Source: Mesorhizobium terrae (GTDB lineage: Bacteria; Pseudomonadota; Alphaproteobacteria; Rhizobiales; Rhizobiaceae). Taken from it: DNA of 64,000 nucleotides. The stretch's first letter is position 1; each line of letters starts with the position of its first letter. The stretch is from contig NZ_CP044218.1 in assembly GCF_008727715.1 (NCBI RefSeq), positions 5,501,501-5,565,500 on the forward strand, in the 5' to 3' direction. Positions 28,500-37,746 of this stretch are shown here, in pieces. Both the position numbers and the translations under genes were made by a program. The notes under the pieces are model-generated. The model ran no database searches, had not been told where the DNA came from, and saw only the letters and a program-made list of their open reading frames with translations.

Positions 28500-28528
28500 T
28501 TGCAGGATCGGGATGCGGCAGCTATAAG
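28500..28528 (+). promoter_or_regulatory. sigma70-type promoter of the tRNA-Pro gene
   Basis: TTGCAG (28500-28505) and TATAAG (28523-28528) are separated by 17 bases and end 15 bases before the tRNA, the expected layout for a tRNA promoter. Confidence 0.65.
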
Positions 28529-28543
28529 CCCGCCGTCTGGTCG

Positions 28544-28620
28544 CGGAGTGTAGCGCAGCCTGGTAGCGCACATCGTTCGGGACGATGGGGTCGCAGGTTC
28601 AAATCCTGCCACTCCGACCA
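28544..28620 (+). tRNA. tRNA-Pro(CGG)
   Basis: A 77-base cloverleaf with acceptor stem CGGAGTG/CACTCCG, discriminator A and an encoded CCA end. The anticodon stem is CATCG/CGATG around the loop TTCGGGA, so the anticodon is CGG at 28578-28580, reading the proline codon CCG. The T-arm contains GGTTCAAATCC. The DNA on either side shows no integrase or attachment-site duplication. Confidence 0.95.
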
Positions 28621-28889
28621 GAAAATTCAAAGGGTTGCGCCCGAGAGCACCCTGACGACCTTTTCCATGAATCTGATTGGCCAGCGAGTCTGCTTCTTCG
28701 GCAGTCGCCGGAAACGCCTTCGCCGAGGCGATAGTCAAATCTTTGCCACGATGCTAACGCAATCGCGGCAAATTGGGCCACTTCTTTGCGTGTGGTTTGA
28801 AACAGTCTCGTCTTGAATACCACTCTCTTTCCCTCCAGTCTGATCGACGATTCGACTAAGAGGGGTGGCGCAGTCGAAAATGGACTTCA
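28621..28889. other. intergenic region after tRNA-Pro, no gene seen
   Basis: The 269 bases between the tRNA and the glycosyltransferase fusion are slightly A+T-richer than the neighbours. They contain only shadow frames, including one that reads through the tRNA itself. The promoter of the downstream gene should lie here. Confidence 0.4.
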
Positions 28890-30980
28890 ATGAACCTTCC
28901 GATCTTCGCCATTAACCTCGACCGTGACGCCAACCGCTGGAGCGAGTTGCATGCCAGTGCCGAAGCGGCTGGCCTGACCTTGCATCGCATCGCTGCAATC
29001 GACGGCCGCACGCTTGCCCAAAAAGACTGGACGGAGATCGATCTTCCAACCGCGCAGAATTTGAACGGGCGCGACATTCTGCCAGGCGAATATGCCTGCT
29101 ATCGCAGCCACGTCCAGGCGCTGGAAACGTTCCTCGCCGACGGCAGCCCGTATGGCCTGATCGTCGAGGACGATGTCCTGTTCGGCGAGGACACGAAACC
29201 GCGCATCGAAGCCATCATCGCCGCGGTGCCGGATTTCGACGTCATCAAACTCGCCAACCATCGCATGAGCCTGTTCCTGCGCGCCGCCACGACGACGCAA
29301 GGCGACGAGATCGGCCGCGCGCTACATGGCCCGCAGGGTTCAGCCGCCGCCTATCTGGTGACCCGGGAAGGAGCACAAGGGCTGCTTTCGAAGCTCGCGG
29401 TGATGACCATGCCGTGGGACGTCGCCCTCGAACGGTTCTGGGACACCGGCCTTCGGGTCTATACGGTGCGCCGCAACGTCGTGCGCTTTGCCGCGTCGAG
29501 CGCGGTCTCCGGCATTGCCGGTCCGTCGGGCAGCTACAAATTCGCACGTTTTCCGTGGCCGAGCCGATTGGGTGCCGCCGCGTTCCGGGCCAAGGATCAG
29601 CTCAGCCGCCTGCATCACACGTTCTTGAGGCCGCCGCTGCCGCGCGAAACGCCGGACTACGCCAGAGACGACGCGCCGCGCAATAACTTCATACTGGTGC
29701 TTGCGTCCCTCGCTATTCTGGCCATGGTGTCCACGGTATGGCGCGAGGCCGACACCTACCGCGTCGCGGGCCTGGCGCTTGCCGGGGCTACGATTTTTCG
29801 CTGGTTCAGGCAGGACCTTTGGACCTACAGCAAACCGCTGATCGGCGGTGTCGGCTATCTGTGCCTGGGTTGGTCGCTTTATGTCTTCATCCGGCTGGCG
29901 ATCGTCTATTTCGGCACGGGCCAGCTGGGCGGCGCCGAAGGCATCTATCTGTTTCCGCTGCTCTACGCGACGACCGGTTTCTCTCTCTTGCTGTTCGCCC
30001 GACGCCCCGCACAGCTGGTGCTCTGGTTCATGATCCTGAGCCTGGTCTTCCTGGCTGCCGACACGGGCTACTCGGACATTCTGCACGGCATCAAGCCGGA
30101 CGCACGGCTGTTCAACAACCCCATCCATGCGGCGGTGGCCGCTGGTTTCATCTTCCTGTGCACACTGCAGTTCATCGCCCATACAGCGCAAAGAACGGAC
30201 CTGAGCGGCAGCGCCAGGGCTTGGCACTGGGCACTTTCGGCGGCTGTGTTGCTGTTTGCCCTCGTCAACATCATCGCGCTGCGCTCGAAAGGCGTCTGGC
30301 TCGCCGTCGCCCTTGCGCTCCTCGTACTGGCAGTGATGGCCCTTGCCAGAGGCCATCGCCGCGAATTGCTGGTCGGGTCTGGCGTGCTGGCGGTCGTGGC
30401 AGCCGGCGTTGTCGCCACGCACAACCTCTTCTGGTCCACCGCAGGCGATACCATGATCTTCGTCAAGACCTTGGTTTCAGATACTTTCAGCCAAGGCCTG
30501 GGCAAGGCGATTTCCGCTGCCATCGCGAGCGACACAACGCCCCTTGGCGCCAAGGAACGGCTGATGTTGTGGGCCGATGCGATTGAGGTCTGGAAACGTC
30601 ATCCGATCTTCGGCGCAAGTTCGGCCTGGCTCACCGAATGGGAGAGCAGGACCTATCATCCCAGCATCCACGACATCTTCCACAACGGTTATCTGGAAAT
30701 CGCCGTGCGCTACGGTGTGGTCGGATTGGCGTTCTTTGCGTTTCTCTACATCTGGTCGTCCAGGCAGGTCGTGCTAGCCGTGCGCGCCAAGCTCGTCGCC
30801 CCGGCGGCGTGGTCGTGTTTCATCTCGACCTTGGTCTTCTTCGCCATCACCATCCTCAGCAATTCGAACAACCGGCTGGCGATCGGCGAGTCCTTCATGT
30901 GGGTTGCCGCCGCCTTCGGCTTCTATTGTTTTTATCTTCGCCAGCAAAAGGGCCTGGTCGAGCCGAAGACCTATTTCTAG
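28890..30980 (+). CDS. GT25 glycosyltransferase fused to O-antigen-ligase-like membrane domain
   Basis: A 696-residue two-part protein. Residues 1-245 form a glycosyltransferase family 25 domain of the LPS type (INLDRDANRW, GEYACYRSHVQALE, and IVEDDVLF with the acidic cluster at 93-95). From about residue 265 it becomes a polytopic membrane protein with roughly ten segments. It has a large periplasmic loop near residues 550-620 (KERLMLWADAIEVWKRHPIFG, HDIFHNGYLEIAVRYGVVG), as in WaaL/Wzy ligases. It could both add a sugar and ligate or polymerise a glycan. The weak start signal is a GGA nine bases before ATG 28890. Confidence 0.82.
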   Translation: MNLPIFAINLDRDANRWSELHASAEAAGLTLHRIAAIDGRTLAQKDWTEIDLPTAQNLNGRDILPGEYACYRSHVQALETFLADGSPYGLIVEDDVLFGEDTKPRIEAIIAAVPDFDVIKLANHRMSLFLRAATTTQGDEIGRALHGPQGSAAAYLVTREGAQGLLSKLAVMTMPWDVALERFWDTGLRVYTVRRNVVRFAASSAVSGIAGPSGSYKFARFPWPSRLGAAAFRAKDQLSRLHHTFLRPPLPRETPDYARDDAPRNNFILVLASLAILAMVSTVWREADTYRVAGLALAGATIFRWFRQDLWTYSKPLIGGVGYLCLGWSLYVFIRLAIVYFGTGQLGGAEGIYLFPLLYATTGFSLLLFARRPAQLVLWFMILSLVFLAADTGYSDILHGIKPDARLFNNPIHAAVAAGFIFLCTLQFIAHTAQRTDLSGSARAWHWALSAAVLLFALVNIIALRSKGVWLAVALALLVLAVMALARGHRRELLVGSGVLAVVAAGVVATHNLFWSTAGDTMIFVKTLVSDTFSQGLGKAISAAIASDTTPLGAKERLMLWADAIEVWKRHPIFGASSAWLTEWESRTYHPSIHDIFHNGYLEIAVRYGVVGLAFFAFLYIWSSRQVVLAVRAKLVAPAAWSCFISTLVFFAITILSNSNNRLAIGESFMWVAAAFGFYCFYLRQQKGLVEPKTYF

Positions 30981-31119
30981 GTGGGCCGGCTTCGGCCTGT
31001 ATCGCAGAACCCTTGCCGATCACGTTGCGTTGCCGCCGGTAACGACGCATTCCCCTGCCCCCGTTCCGCCGCAATGGCCCGTCAGGGGAGCAGCGGGGCT
31101 ATGTGGAGAGGATTTTTCA

Positions 31120-31434
31120 ATGCGACTTCATACATCTATCGCCGCCATTCTGATGACAGTCGCGCTTGCCGGCTGCGAAACGTCGGAACAAGGCCAGCGC
31201 GCCGGTACCGGTGCGTTGATCGGCGGTGCCGGCGGCGCACTGGTCGGCCAGGCGATCGGCCGCGACACCAAGAGCACGCTGATCGGCGCGGGCGCCGGCG
31301 CGCTGCTTGGCGCGGCCGTCGGTTCGTCCACCACGCCGCAGCGCCGTGGCCAGGAAATGTGCCGCTATCAGGACCGTTCCGGCCGCATCTACACCGCGCC
31401 GTGCGACGATCGCTATTACAACGGCGATTACTGA
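31120..31434 (+). CDS. glycine-zipper lipoprotein
   Basis: A 104-residue outer-membrane-type lipoprotein. Signal peptide with lipobox LAGC (Cys19), then a glycine-zipper domain (GTGALIGGAGGALVGQAIG and LIGAGAGALLGAAVG, residues about 29-68) that usually spans or associates with membrane. The short C-terminal part holds two Cys (CRYQDRSGRIYTAPC). ATG 31120 has an AGAGGA ribosome site eight bases upstream. Relatives include rickettsial 17-kDa antigen-like and SmpA-like proteins. Function is probably envelope integrity, by inference only. Confidence 0.85.
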   Translation: MRLHTSIAAILMTVALAGCETSEQGQRAGTGALIGGAGGALVGQAIGRDTKSTLIGAGAGALLGAAVGSSTTPQRRGQEMCRYQDRSGRIYTAPCDDRYYNGDY

Positions 31435-31540
31435 GGTTCTGTCCGGGCGCAACGATTTCGGCGCCCGGTGACCAAACCAATGCCAAACCTGTCCGGGAAA
31501 GCCTGGCGGCGTCCGAGGCAATTCTTTCAAGGAATGAAGA

Positions 31541-31567
31541 CACCGCCCGCCAGTTGTGCGGGCGGTG
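31541..31567. terminator. hairpin terminator between convergent genes
   Basis: A perfect 10-base G+C-rich stem (31541-31550 with 31558-31567) with a 7-base loop lies between the lipoprotein gene and the oppDF stop. The minus-strand side is followed by a T-rich stretch, so it most likely terminates the opp operon. Confidence 0.6.
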
Positions 31568-31582
31568 CCATTTCAGCGGGGT

Positions 31583-33202
31583 TCAAGCGCTCGCCCTGAA
31601 ATGCGTCGAGTCGATCGCGGCGGCCATCAGCGTCTGGGTGTATTTTTCGGCCGGATGATCGAAGATCGCCTCGGTCGGTCCTTCCTCGACGATCTTGCCC
31701 TGTTTCATGACGATGATGTAGTCGGCCATGGCGCGCACCACCGCCAGGTCGTGGCTGATGAACAGATAGGACAGGTCGTGGTCGGCCTGCAGCTTGCGCA
31801 GCAATTCGACGATCTGCTTCTGCACCGACCGGTCGAGCGCCGAGGTCGGCTCGTCCAGCACCACCACCTTGGGTTTGAGGATCATGGCGCGTGCGATAGC
31901 GATGCGTTGGCGCTGGCCACCCGAAAATTCGTGCGGATAGCGGTTGCGCATGATCGGATCGAGCCCGACCTCCTTCAGCGCCTCGACGGCGCGCTTGTCG
32001 CGCTCCTTGCCCGACAGCGCCGGCTCGTGCACCAAAAGCCCCTCGGTAATGATCTGGCCAACCGTCATGCGCGGCGACAGCGAGCCGAACGGGTCCTGGA
32101 ACACCAGTTGCAGTTCGCGGCGTAGCGGCCGCATAGCCTGTTTGTCGGCGCCGGAAATGTCATTGCCGCCAAAGCGGATCTGCCCTTCGCTGGGCAGAAG
32201 TCGCAAGAGGGCGCGGCCCAGCGTCGACTTGCCTGAACCGGACTCGCCGACAATGCCGATGGTCTGGTTGCGTTTCAGGCGAATGGAAATGTCGTCCACC
32301 GCGCGCAACACCACGGGATCGCCCGCCAGGAAGCCGCCGCCGATCTTGAACGTCACCTCGACCTTGCGGCCCTCCAGAAGCACGGGAGCGTCGGGCGCGG
32401 GCGGCGCCTTGCGTCCAGTCGGCTCGGCCGCCAGCAACATTTTGGTGTACGCATGCTGCGGATTGGCGAACAGCGAGGCCGCCTCGCCCTCTTCCACCAC
32501 CTCGCCCGAGCGCATCACGTAAACGCGGTCAGCGAAACGCCGCACGATGCCGAGGTCATGCGTGATGAAGACGATGGCCATGCCGAGCTTCTTCTGGAGC
32601 TCGGCGAGCAACACCAGGATCTGCGCCTGGATGGTGACGTCGAGCGCCGTCGTCGGTTCGTCGGCGATCAGGATGTCGGGATCGTTCGCCAGCGCCATCG
32701 CAATCATGACGCGCTGGCGCTGGCCGCCCGACATTTCGTGCGGATAGGATTTCAGCCGCCGTTCCGGGTCGGGAATATGAACGAGGCGCAGGAGTTTCAG
32801 CGCTTCCTCGCGCGCCGCAGCGGCGCTCAGGCCCCGATGGCGGCGGATCGGCTCCATCAGCTGATTGCCGATCGAGTAGAGCGGATCGAGCGATGTCATC
32901 GGCTCCTGGAAGATCATGCTGATCTTGCGACCGCGCACCTTGTTGAGCTCGCCCTTTTTCATGGCGAGCAGGTTGGCGCCGCGGTAGTCGACGGCGCCAG
33001 TCGCCTCGCCATTGGAGGCGAGCAGGCCCATTGCCGCCATCATGGTCTGGCTCTTGCCGGAGCCTGACTCGCCGACGACCGCGACAGTCTCGCCGGCCTT
33101 GACGTTGATGTTGATGCCCTTGACGGCCTCGACGGCGCCGTCGAGCGTGCGGAAGCGGACCTTGAGGTCGCGAACGTCGAGAACGGTTTGCGCGTTGGCC
33201 AT
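31583..33202 (-). CDS. peptide ABC transporter, tandem ATP-binding protein (OppD-OppF fusion)
   Basis: Cytoplasmic ATPase that powers the importer encoded just upstream. The 539-residue protein has two complete ABC domains: Walker [13 protein letters not shown] and signature MSGGQRQR in the first half, then [12 protein letters not shown] and FSGGQRQR in the second, each followed by the OppD/F-type C-terminal stretch. Such fused ATPases occur in YejF/GsiA-type peptide systems. ATG 33202 lies one base after the oppC stop; an in-frame extension to 33247 lacks support. It is the last gene of the operon. Confidence 0.9.
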   Translation of the reverse strand: MANAQTVLDVRDLKVRFRTLDGAVEAVKGININVKAGETVAVVGESGSGKSQTMMAAMGLLASNGEATGAVDYRGANLLAMKKGELNKVRGRKISMIFQEPMTSLDPLYSIGNQLMEPIRRHRGLSAAAAREEALKLLRLVHIPDPERRLKSYPHEMSGGQRQRVMIAMALANDPDILIADEPTTALDVTIQAQILVLLAELQKKLGMAIVFITHDLGIVRRFADRVYVMRSGEVVEEGEAASLFANPQHAYTKMLLAAEPTGRKAPPAPDAPVLLEGRKVEVTFKIGGGFLAGDPVVLRAVDDISIRLKRNQTIGIVGESGSGKSTLGRALLRLLPSEGQIRFGGNDISGADKQAMRPLRRELQLVFQDPFGSLSPRMTVGQIITEGLLVHEPALSGKERDKRAVEALKEVGLDPIMRNRYPHEFSGGQRQRIAIARAMILKPKVVVLDEPTSALDRSVQKQIVELLRKLQADHDLSYLFISHDLAVVRAMADYIIVMKQGKIVEEGPTEAIFDHPAEKYTQTLMAAAIDSTHFRASA

Positions 33203-33203
33203 C

Positions 33204-34328
33204 TCAGCGATCCTTCGGGTCGAGCGCATCGCGCAGGCCGTCACCAACGAAGTTCAGCGCGAACAGCGTCGAGACCAGGAAGAAGGCGGGGAACAAAAGC
33301 AGCCAGTTGGCGGTGCCGATGTTCTTGGCGCCCGCCGAAATGAGCACGCCCCAGCTCGTCATCGGCTCCTGCACGCCAAGACCGAGGAACGACAGGAAGC
33401 TTTCCAGGATGATGACCTGCGGCACCAGCAGCGTCATGTAGATGACGACCGGGCCGAGCAGGTTGGGGATGACATGGCGGATCAGAATGCCGCCTTGCCG
33501 CACGCCCAGAGCCTCGGCGGCCTGGACATATTCCTGCCGGCGGATGGACAGCGCCTGCCCGCGCACGATGCGGGCCATGTCCAGCCACAACACCGCGCCA
33601 ACGGCCAGGAACATCAGCACGAAATTGCGCCCGAAAAACACCACCAGCATGATGACGAAGAAGATGAACGGCAAGGAATAGAGCACATCGACGATGCGCA
33701 TCATCACCTCGTCGACCTTGCCGCCGGCAAAACCGGCGGTCGCGCCGTAGAGCACGCCGATGACGACGGCAACGACGCCGGCGAGCAGGCCGATGGCCAG
33801 CGAGATGCGTCCGGCCATCAGCGTACGCGAAAGCAAGTCGCGGCCGATATTGTCGGTGCCGAACAGGAAATATTGCTGCTTCACCCTGGTGGCCACCACC
33901 ATCTCGGTGCCGTCGGCGGATTTGCTGGTGATCGATGCGCCCTCGAACGTGTCGGAGCGGTCGAGATAGCGCAGATAGCGCTCGTCGATCGGCTTCGGCG
34001 AGGTCAGCGTGACGGCAAGGGTGTCGCCATCCTGCTTCATCTCCTTGATGTCGACGCGCATGCGCTTGACGACGTCGCCGAGCGCCGACTTGACCATATC
34101 CTCCTTCGGATAGGCCGACAGGCTGGGAGCCGTGCGCACATAGTCGGAGTAGATGGCGGTGTAGTCGTGCGGCACGAACCACGGACCGGCGATGCAGACG
34201 ACGCCCATTACGATCAGGTAGCAGAGGCTGAACATGGCCGCGCGGTTGGCCTTGAGACGCGCCCAGGCATCGCCCCAGAGCGAACGCCCGGCGACATGCG
34301 GGGCGGAGGTGGCTGCGATATCAGTCAT
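33204..34328 (-). CDS. peptide ABC transporter permease (OppC-like)
   Basis: Inner-membrane permease of the peptide/nickel family, 374 residues with about six membrane segments. Between the first and second segment lies a longer than usual periplasmic insert (about residues 60-155) containing FLFGTDNIGRDLLSR, the conserved OppC block. The EAA loop (AAEALGVRQGGILIRHVIPN) contacts the ATPase. The start overlaps the oppB stop by eight bases. Length exceeds the typical 290-300 residues because of the insert, which is also seen in OppC-like proteins of peptide importers. Confidence 0.9.
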   Translation of the reverse strand: MTDIAATSAPHVAGRSLWGDAWARLKANRAAMFSLCYLIVMGVVCIAGPWFVPHDYTAIYSDYVRTAPSLSAYPKEDMVKSALGDVVKRMRVDIKEMKQDGDTLAVTLTSPKPIDERYLRYLDRSDTFEGASITSKSADGTEMVVATRVKQQYFLFGTDNIGRDLLSRTLMAGRISLAIGLLAGVVAVVIGVLYGATAGFAGGKVDEVMMRIVDVLYSLPFIFFVIMLVVFFGRNFVLMFLAVGAVLWLDMARIVRGQALSIRRQEYVQAAEALGVRQGGILIRHVIPNLLGPVVIYMTLLVPQVIILESFLSFLGLGVQEPMTSWGVLISAGAKNIGTANWLLLFPAFFLVSTLFALNFVGDGLRDALDPKDR

Positions 34329-35244
34329 AGCGCACCCTCGGATCGACCACGGCGTAAAGAATATCGACGATGAGGTTGAAGATGATGGTGAAGATGGCGA
34401 TCACCACCACCGTGCCCATGACCAGCGTGTAGTCGCGGTTCAGTGCCGCATCGACGAAGTAACGGCCGACACCCGGGATCGAGAAGATGGTCTCGACGAC
34501 GATCGAGCCGGTGAGCAGAGCCGCCGCGGCAGGCCCCGCATAAGAGACGATCGGCAACAGCGCGCCGCGCAGGGCGTGCTTGACCACCACCGACCAGTCG
34601 GAAAGGCCGAGCGCGCGGGCGGTGCGGATATGGTGCGAGCGCAGCGACTCGATCATCGAGCCGCGCATCAGGCGGGCCACAATGGCGATCTGCGGCAGCG
34701 CCAACGTCAGCACCGGGCCGATCTTGTTGACGAGTGCGCCATCGCCCCAGCCGCCGATCGGCAGCAGCTTCCAACTCAGCCCGAAGACTAGCTGGATCAG
34801 CGGCGCGATGACGAAGGTAGGGATGGTGGAACCGGCGGTGGCCAGCGCGATCACCGCATAGTCGCCGACCTTGTTCTGGTTCAGCGCGGCCGTGATGCCG
34901 AGAATGGAGCCCAGGATCAGCGCCAGGATCAGCGCCGAGGAGCCGAGCTGGATCGAAATCGGCAGGCCCTTGGCGAAGAGTTCGCCCACCGTGAAGTCGG
35001 GCAGATTGTAGCTCGGCCCGAAACTACCATGCAGCAAATTATTGATATAGTTGAGATATTGTTTCCAGAGCGGATCATTGAGGCCGAACTGGGCTTCCAG
35101 ATTGGCCTGGATCACGGGGTTCAGCCCACGCTCCTGGTTGAAGGGCCCGCCAGGAGCGACCCTGATCAGGAAAAACGCCAGCGTGACAATCACGAATAGC
35201 GTCGGGATGGCGGTCAGCAACCGCCTGAACACATAAAGCAGCAT
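34321..35244 (-). CDS. peptide ABC transporter permease (OppB-like)
   Basis: Inner-membrane partner of the OppC-like permease, 307 residues with six predicted membrane segments. It opens MLLYVFRRLLTAIPTLFVIV, the classic OppB/DppB start. The EAA loop RTARALGLSDWSVVVKHALRG lies near residue 210. It is separated from oppA by 67 bases that hold a strong hairpin, and overlaps oppC by eight bases. Confidence 0.92.
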   Translation of the reverse strand: MLLYVFRRLLTAIPTLFVIVTLAFFLIRVAPGGPFNQERGLNPVIQANLEAQFGLNDPLWKQYLNYINNLLHGSFGPSYNLPDFTVGELFAKGLPISIQLGSSALILALILGSILGITAALNQNKVGDYAVIALATAGSTIPTFVIAPLIQLVFGLSWKLLPIGGWGDGALVNKIGPVLTLALPQIAIVARLMRGSMIESLRSHHIRTARALGLSDWSVVVKHALRGALLPIVSYAGPAAAALLTGSIVVETIFSIPGVGRYFVDAALNRDYTLVMGTVVVIAIFTIIFNLIVDILYAVVDPRVRYD

Positions 35245-35271
35245 GGCCGCCGTACCTCACCTGCAAAGGGA

Positions 35272-35299
35272 AGCCGCCGCCCCTTGAGGGACGGCGGCT
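35272..35299 (-). terminator. intercistronic hairpin between oppA and oppB
   Basis: AGCCGCCG (35272-35279) pairs with CGGCGGCT (35292-35299), and CCCT pairs with AGGG inside, giving a near-continuous 12-13 pair stem. It has no T run on the minus strand. Such hairpins after binding-protein genes usually reduce read-through or protect the oppA transcript, so oppA is made in excess. Confidence 0.6.
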
Positions 35300-35311
35300 C
35301 TGGAGGACTTG

Positions 35312-36904
35312 TCAGTCCTTGCTGATGAAGCGCGACGGATGAACGTCCATCACGTTGTCTTCGAAGCCGTGCAGCTTCGGCGAAACGATGTTGTGGAAGC
35401 TGTAGTAGAGCAGCGGGATCTGGCCGACGTCGTCGATCATGATGCGTTCGGCCTCGGCGAGATCCTTCATGCGCAGCTCAGGCTTGCCGCCATCGGCGGC
35501 TGCCTTGTTCATGGCATCCTCGAACTTCGGGCTGTTGTAGCTCGAATAGTTGTTGCCGCTGTCCTTGCGGGTGATGCCGAGGAAGGTTTCCGGATCCTGA
35601 TAGTCGGCGATCCAGGCAGCGCGGGCGACGTCGTAATTGCCCTTCTCCTGGAGGAAGGCGTAGTGGGTCTTGGTGTCGGTGTTAAGCAGCGTCACCTCGA
35701 CGCCCAGCGGCTTCAGCTGTTCCTGAATGGCGACCGCGGTGTTCTTGTGGTTCTCCGAAGTGTTGTAGCGGATTTCCATCTTCAGCGGATTGCTCGGGCT
35801 GTAGCCCAGCTTCTCCAGGATCTTCTTTGCCGCATCCTCGCGGTCGATCTGCGACATCTCGGCGAACTTGGCCATCGCCGGCGTGTAGCCCTTGATGCCG
35901 GGCGGGACCATCGAATAGCCAGGGAACATGGAGTTGTTCCAGACCTTCTCGGCCAGGAAGTCGCGGTCGATCGCCATCGAGATGGCGTTGCGCAGTTCCG
36001 GATTGTCCCACGGCTTCTTGTCGGTCTTGATGGCGTAATAATAGGTGCCGAGATACGGCGCGACGCGGATCTGGTCGCCGAACTTCGCCTTCAGGTCAGG
36101 CAGCTGCTCGGTCGGCAGATCGTCATAGCTGTCCATTTCGCCGGCTTCGAAGCGCTTCATCGCCGAGGAGCGGTCCTCGGTCGGGATGAAGTTGACCACA
36201 TCGATCTTGACGCTGGCGGCATCATGGAACTTCGGGTTCTTGACCATCTTGATATGGTCGTTCGGTACCCATTCGGCCAGCGTGTAGGCGCCGTTGGAAA
36301 CCAGCTTGCCCGGCTTCACCCACTCGGCGCCCAGCTTTTCGAACGATGCCTTGTTGATCGGGTAGGTCGCCTGGTGGGTCAGCATCTCCAGGAAGTACGG
36401 GGTCGGTGCCTTCAGCGTGATCTGGAGCGTGTTGGCATCGATCGCCTTGACGCCCATTTCCTCCGGCTTGGCCTTGCCCTTGTTGACTTCCTCGGCATTG
36501 GCGACCGGATAGAGCATGGAGGCGTATTCAGCGCCGGTCTTGGGATCTTCCAGGCGGTGGAAGGCATAGACGAAATCTTCGGACGTTACCGGGGTGCCGT
36601 CCGACCACACGCCGTCCTTGCGCAGCTTGAACGTATAGGTCTTGCCGTCGTCGGAAACCGTCCAGCTTTCGGCGGCGCCCGGAATGAGCCCGGCCTTGGC
36701 ATCCTGCATGACCAGGCCTTCGAACAGGTCGCGCAGCACATGCGCTTCATAGACGGTCGAGGTCTTGTGCGGATCGACCGTTTCCGGCTCGGCGGCGCTG
36801 CCGCGGTTATAGACGACTTCGGCATAGGCGGCCGCGTGGAAGGCGCCGCCAGCCAAAGCGAAGGTGGTGGCGAACACTGTCGCCTTCAGCATGTTTTTCA
36901 GCAT
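35312..36904 (-). CDS. peptide ABC transporter substrate-binding protein (OppA-like)
   Basis: Periplasmic receptor of the SBP_bac_5 family, 530 residues. It has a Sec signal peptide (cleavage near AAAYA-EV), then the family opening RGSAAEPETVDPHKTSTVYEAHVLRDLFEGL and the LRKDGVWSDGTPVTSEDFVYAFHR block. This looks like an oligopeptide receptor of the OppA/MppA sort; dipeptide, murein peptide or opine ligands are also possible. It is the first gene of the opp operon, with GGGAG upstream of ATG 36904; a second ATG at 36892 is possible. Confidence 0.9.
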   Translation of the reverse strand: MLKNMLKATVFATTFALAGGAFHAAAYAEVVYNRGSAAEPETVDPHKTSTVYEAHVLRDLFEGLVMQDAKAGLIPGAAESWTVSDDGKTYTFKLRKDGVWSDGTPVTSEDFVYAFHRLEDPKTGAEYASMLYPVANAEEVNKGKAKPEEMGVKAIDANTLQITLKAPTPYFLEMLTHQATYPINKASFEKLGAEWVKPGKLVSNGAYTLAEWVPNDHIKMVKNPKFHDAASVKIDVVNFIPTEDRSSAMKRFEAGEMDSYDDLPTEQLPDLKAKFGDQIRVAPYLGTYYYAIKTDKKPWDNPELRNAISMAIDRDFLAEKVWNNSMFPGYSMVPPGIKGYTPAMAKFAEMSQIDREDAAKKILEKLGYSPSNPLKMEIRYNTSENHKNTAVAIQEQLKPLGVEVTLLNTDTKTHYAFLQEKGNYDVARAAWIADYQDPETFLGITRKDSGNNYSSYNSPKFEDAMNKAAADGGKPELRMKDLAEAERIMIDDVGQIPLLYYSFHNIVSPKLHGFEDNVMDVHPSRFISKD

Positions 36905-37284
36905 GAAAACAAATCTCCCTTAGTCGTGCGGGCTTCCTGTCGGGCCCGCGGAGGTGTTGACGCCCGCTGACCGTTCACCGGCCTCTCCCTTGGGCGAGCC
37001 GCGGTTCCCTCTCCGCGGCAGATGGGCAGACACTAACGCCGCGATTTTTTATTTCAACATCCGCGCAACCTTCCCCAACGTCACCCGGAAACAAATATTG
37101 TGCAGAGCCTTTGAAAAACCAATGAAATCAAAAGCGTAACCTGTAGCTAACCATTAAACGGCTTAGCGCCCCTACAACGCCGGATTACTTGACACGCGGC
37201 TAAAATATTAATGCGCCATTAAGCAACCGACGGTTACATTTCACCGTACTTTTGTAGGCTTTTCTTTTTTAGGCGGGAGAAAGC
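36905..37284. promoter_or_regulatory. divergent promoter region between oppA and the TadE-like gene
   Basis: 380 bases, G+C-rich near oppA and clearly A+T-rich from about 37040 to 37280, where promoters are expected. No ORF is convincing. GCGGGAGAAAGC before 37285 is the ribosome site of the TadE-like gene. I could not identify a clean operator. Confidence 0.35.
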
Positions 37285-37746
37285 ATGCATAGTATACGAG
37301 GAACTTCAGCTTTAAAAATTCGTTCGATACTTTCGAGATGGAAAGTTGATGGCAAAGGCACGTCAGCGGTAGAATTTGCTTTTCTTGCGCCACTCTTCAT
37401 CCTGTTTGTACTCGGAATAGTTGCATATGGCATCTACTTCGGCGCGAGCCATTCGGTGCAACAGCTGGCGGCCGATGCGGCCAGAACCGCCATAGGCGGG
37501 GCCAATCAGACCGAGCGACAGTCGCTCGTCACCACCTTCCTTGCCAACAATGCGGCCGGCTATCCCTTCGTGGACAGCACCAAGCTCACGGTCCTAGCGC
37601 AGGACAGCAAAGCCGACGGCAGCCAGTTCGTCGTTACCGTCAGCTATGACGCGCGCAACCTGCCGATCTGGAATCTGCTGTCCGGCCTGCCATTGCCGGG
37701 AACCACCATTTCCCGCCAATCAACGATCCGCGTCGGGGGGATATGA
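37285..37746 (+). CDS. TadE-like pseudopilin / pilus assembly protein
   Basis: A 153-residue protein with a short basic N-terminus, then GTSAVEFAFLAPLFILFVLG. That is a pseudopilin-like cleavage site with the conserved Glu at +5 of the mature chain and one hydrophobic helix. The rest is a small extracytoplasmic domain. TadE proteins are minor pseudopilins of Flp/Tad systems. The stop overlaps the next gene, a TadG-like protein. No tad ATPase, prepilin peptidase or secretin gene is nearby. Confidence 0.8.
   Translation: MHSIRGTSALKIRSILSRWKVDGKGTSAVEFAFLAPLFILFVLGIVAYGIYFGASHSVQQLAADAARTAIGGANQTERQSLVTTFLANNAAGYPFVDSTKLTVLAQDSKADGSQFVVTVSYDARNLPIWNLLSGLPLPGTTISRQSTIRVGGI

Noticed and set aside
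28457..28738. 93-residue minus-strand ORF containing [13 protein letters not shown]
   Set aside because: It reads antisense through the tRNA-Pro gene; this peptide is a well-known spurious translation of tRNA sequence.
28544..28889. Genomic island inserted at tRNA-Pro
   Set aside because: No integrase, no repeat of the tRNA 3' end and no sharp composition change were found nearby.
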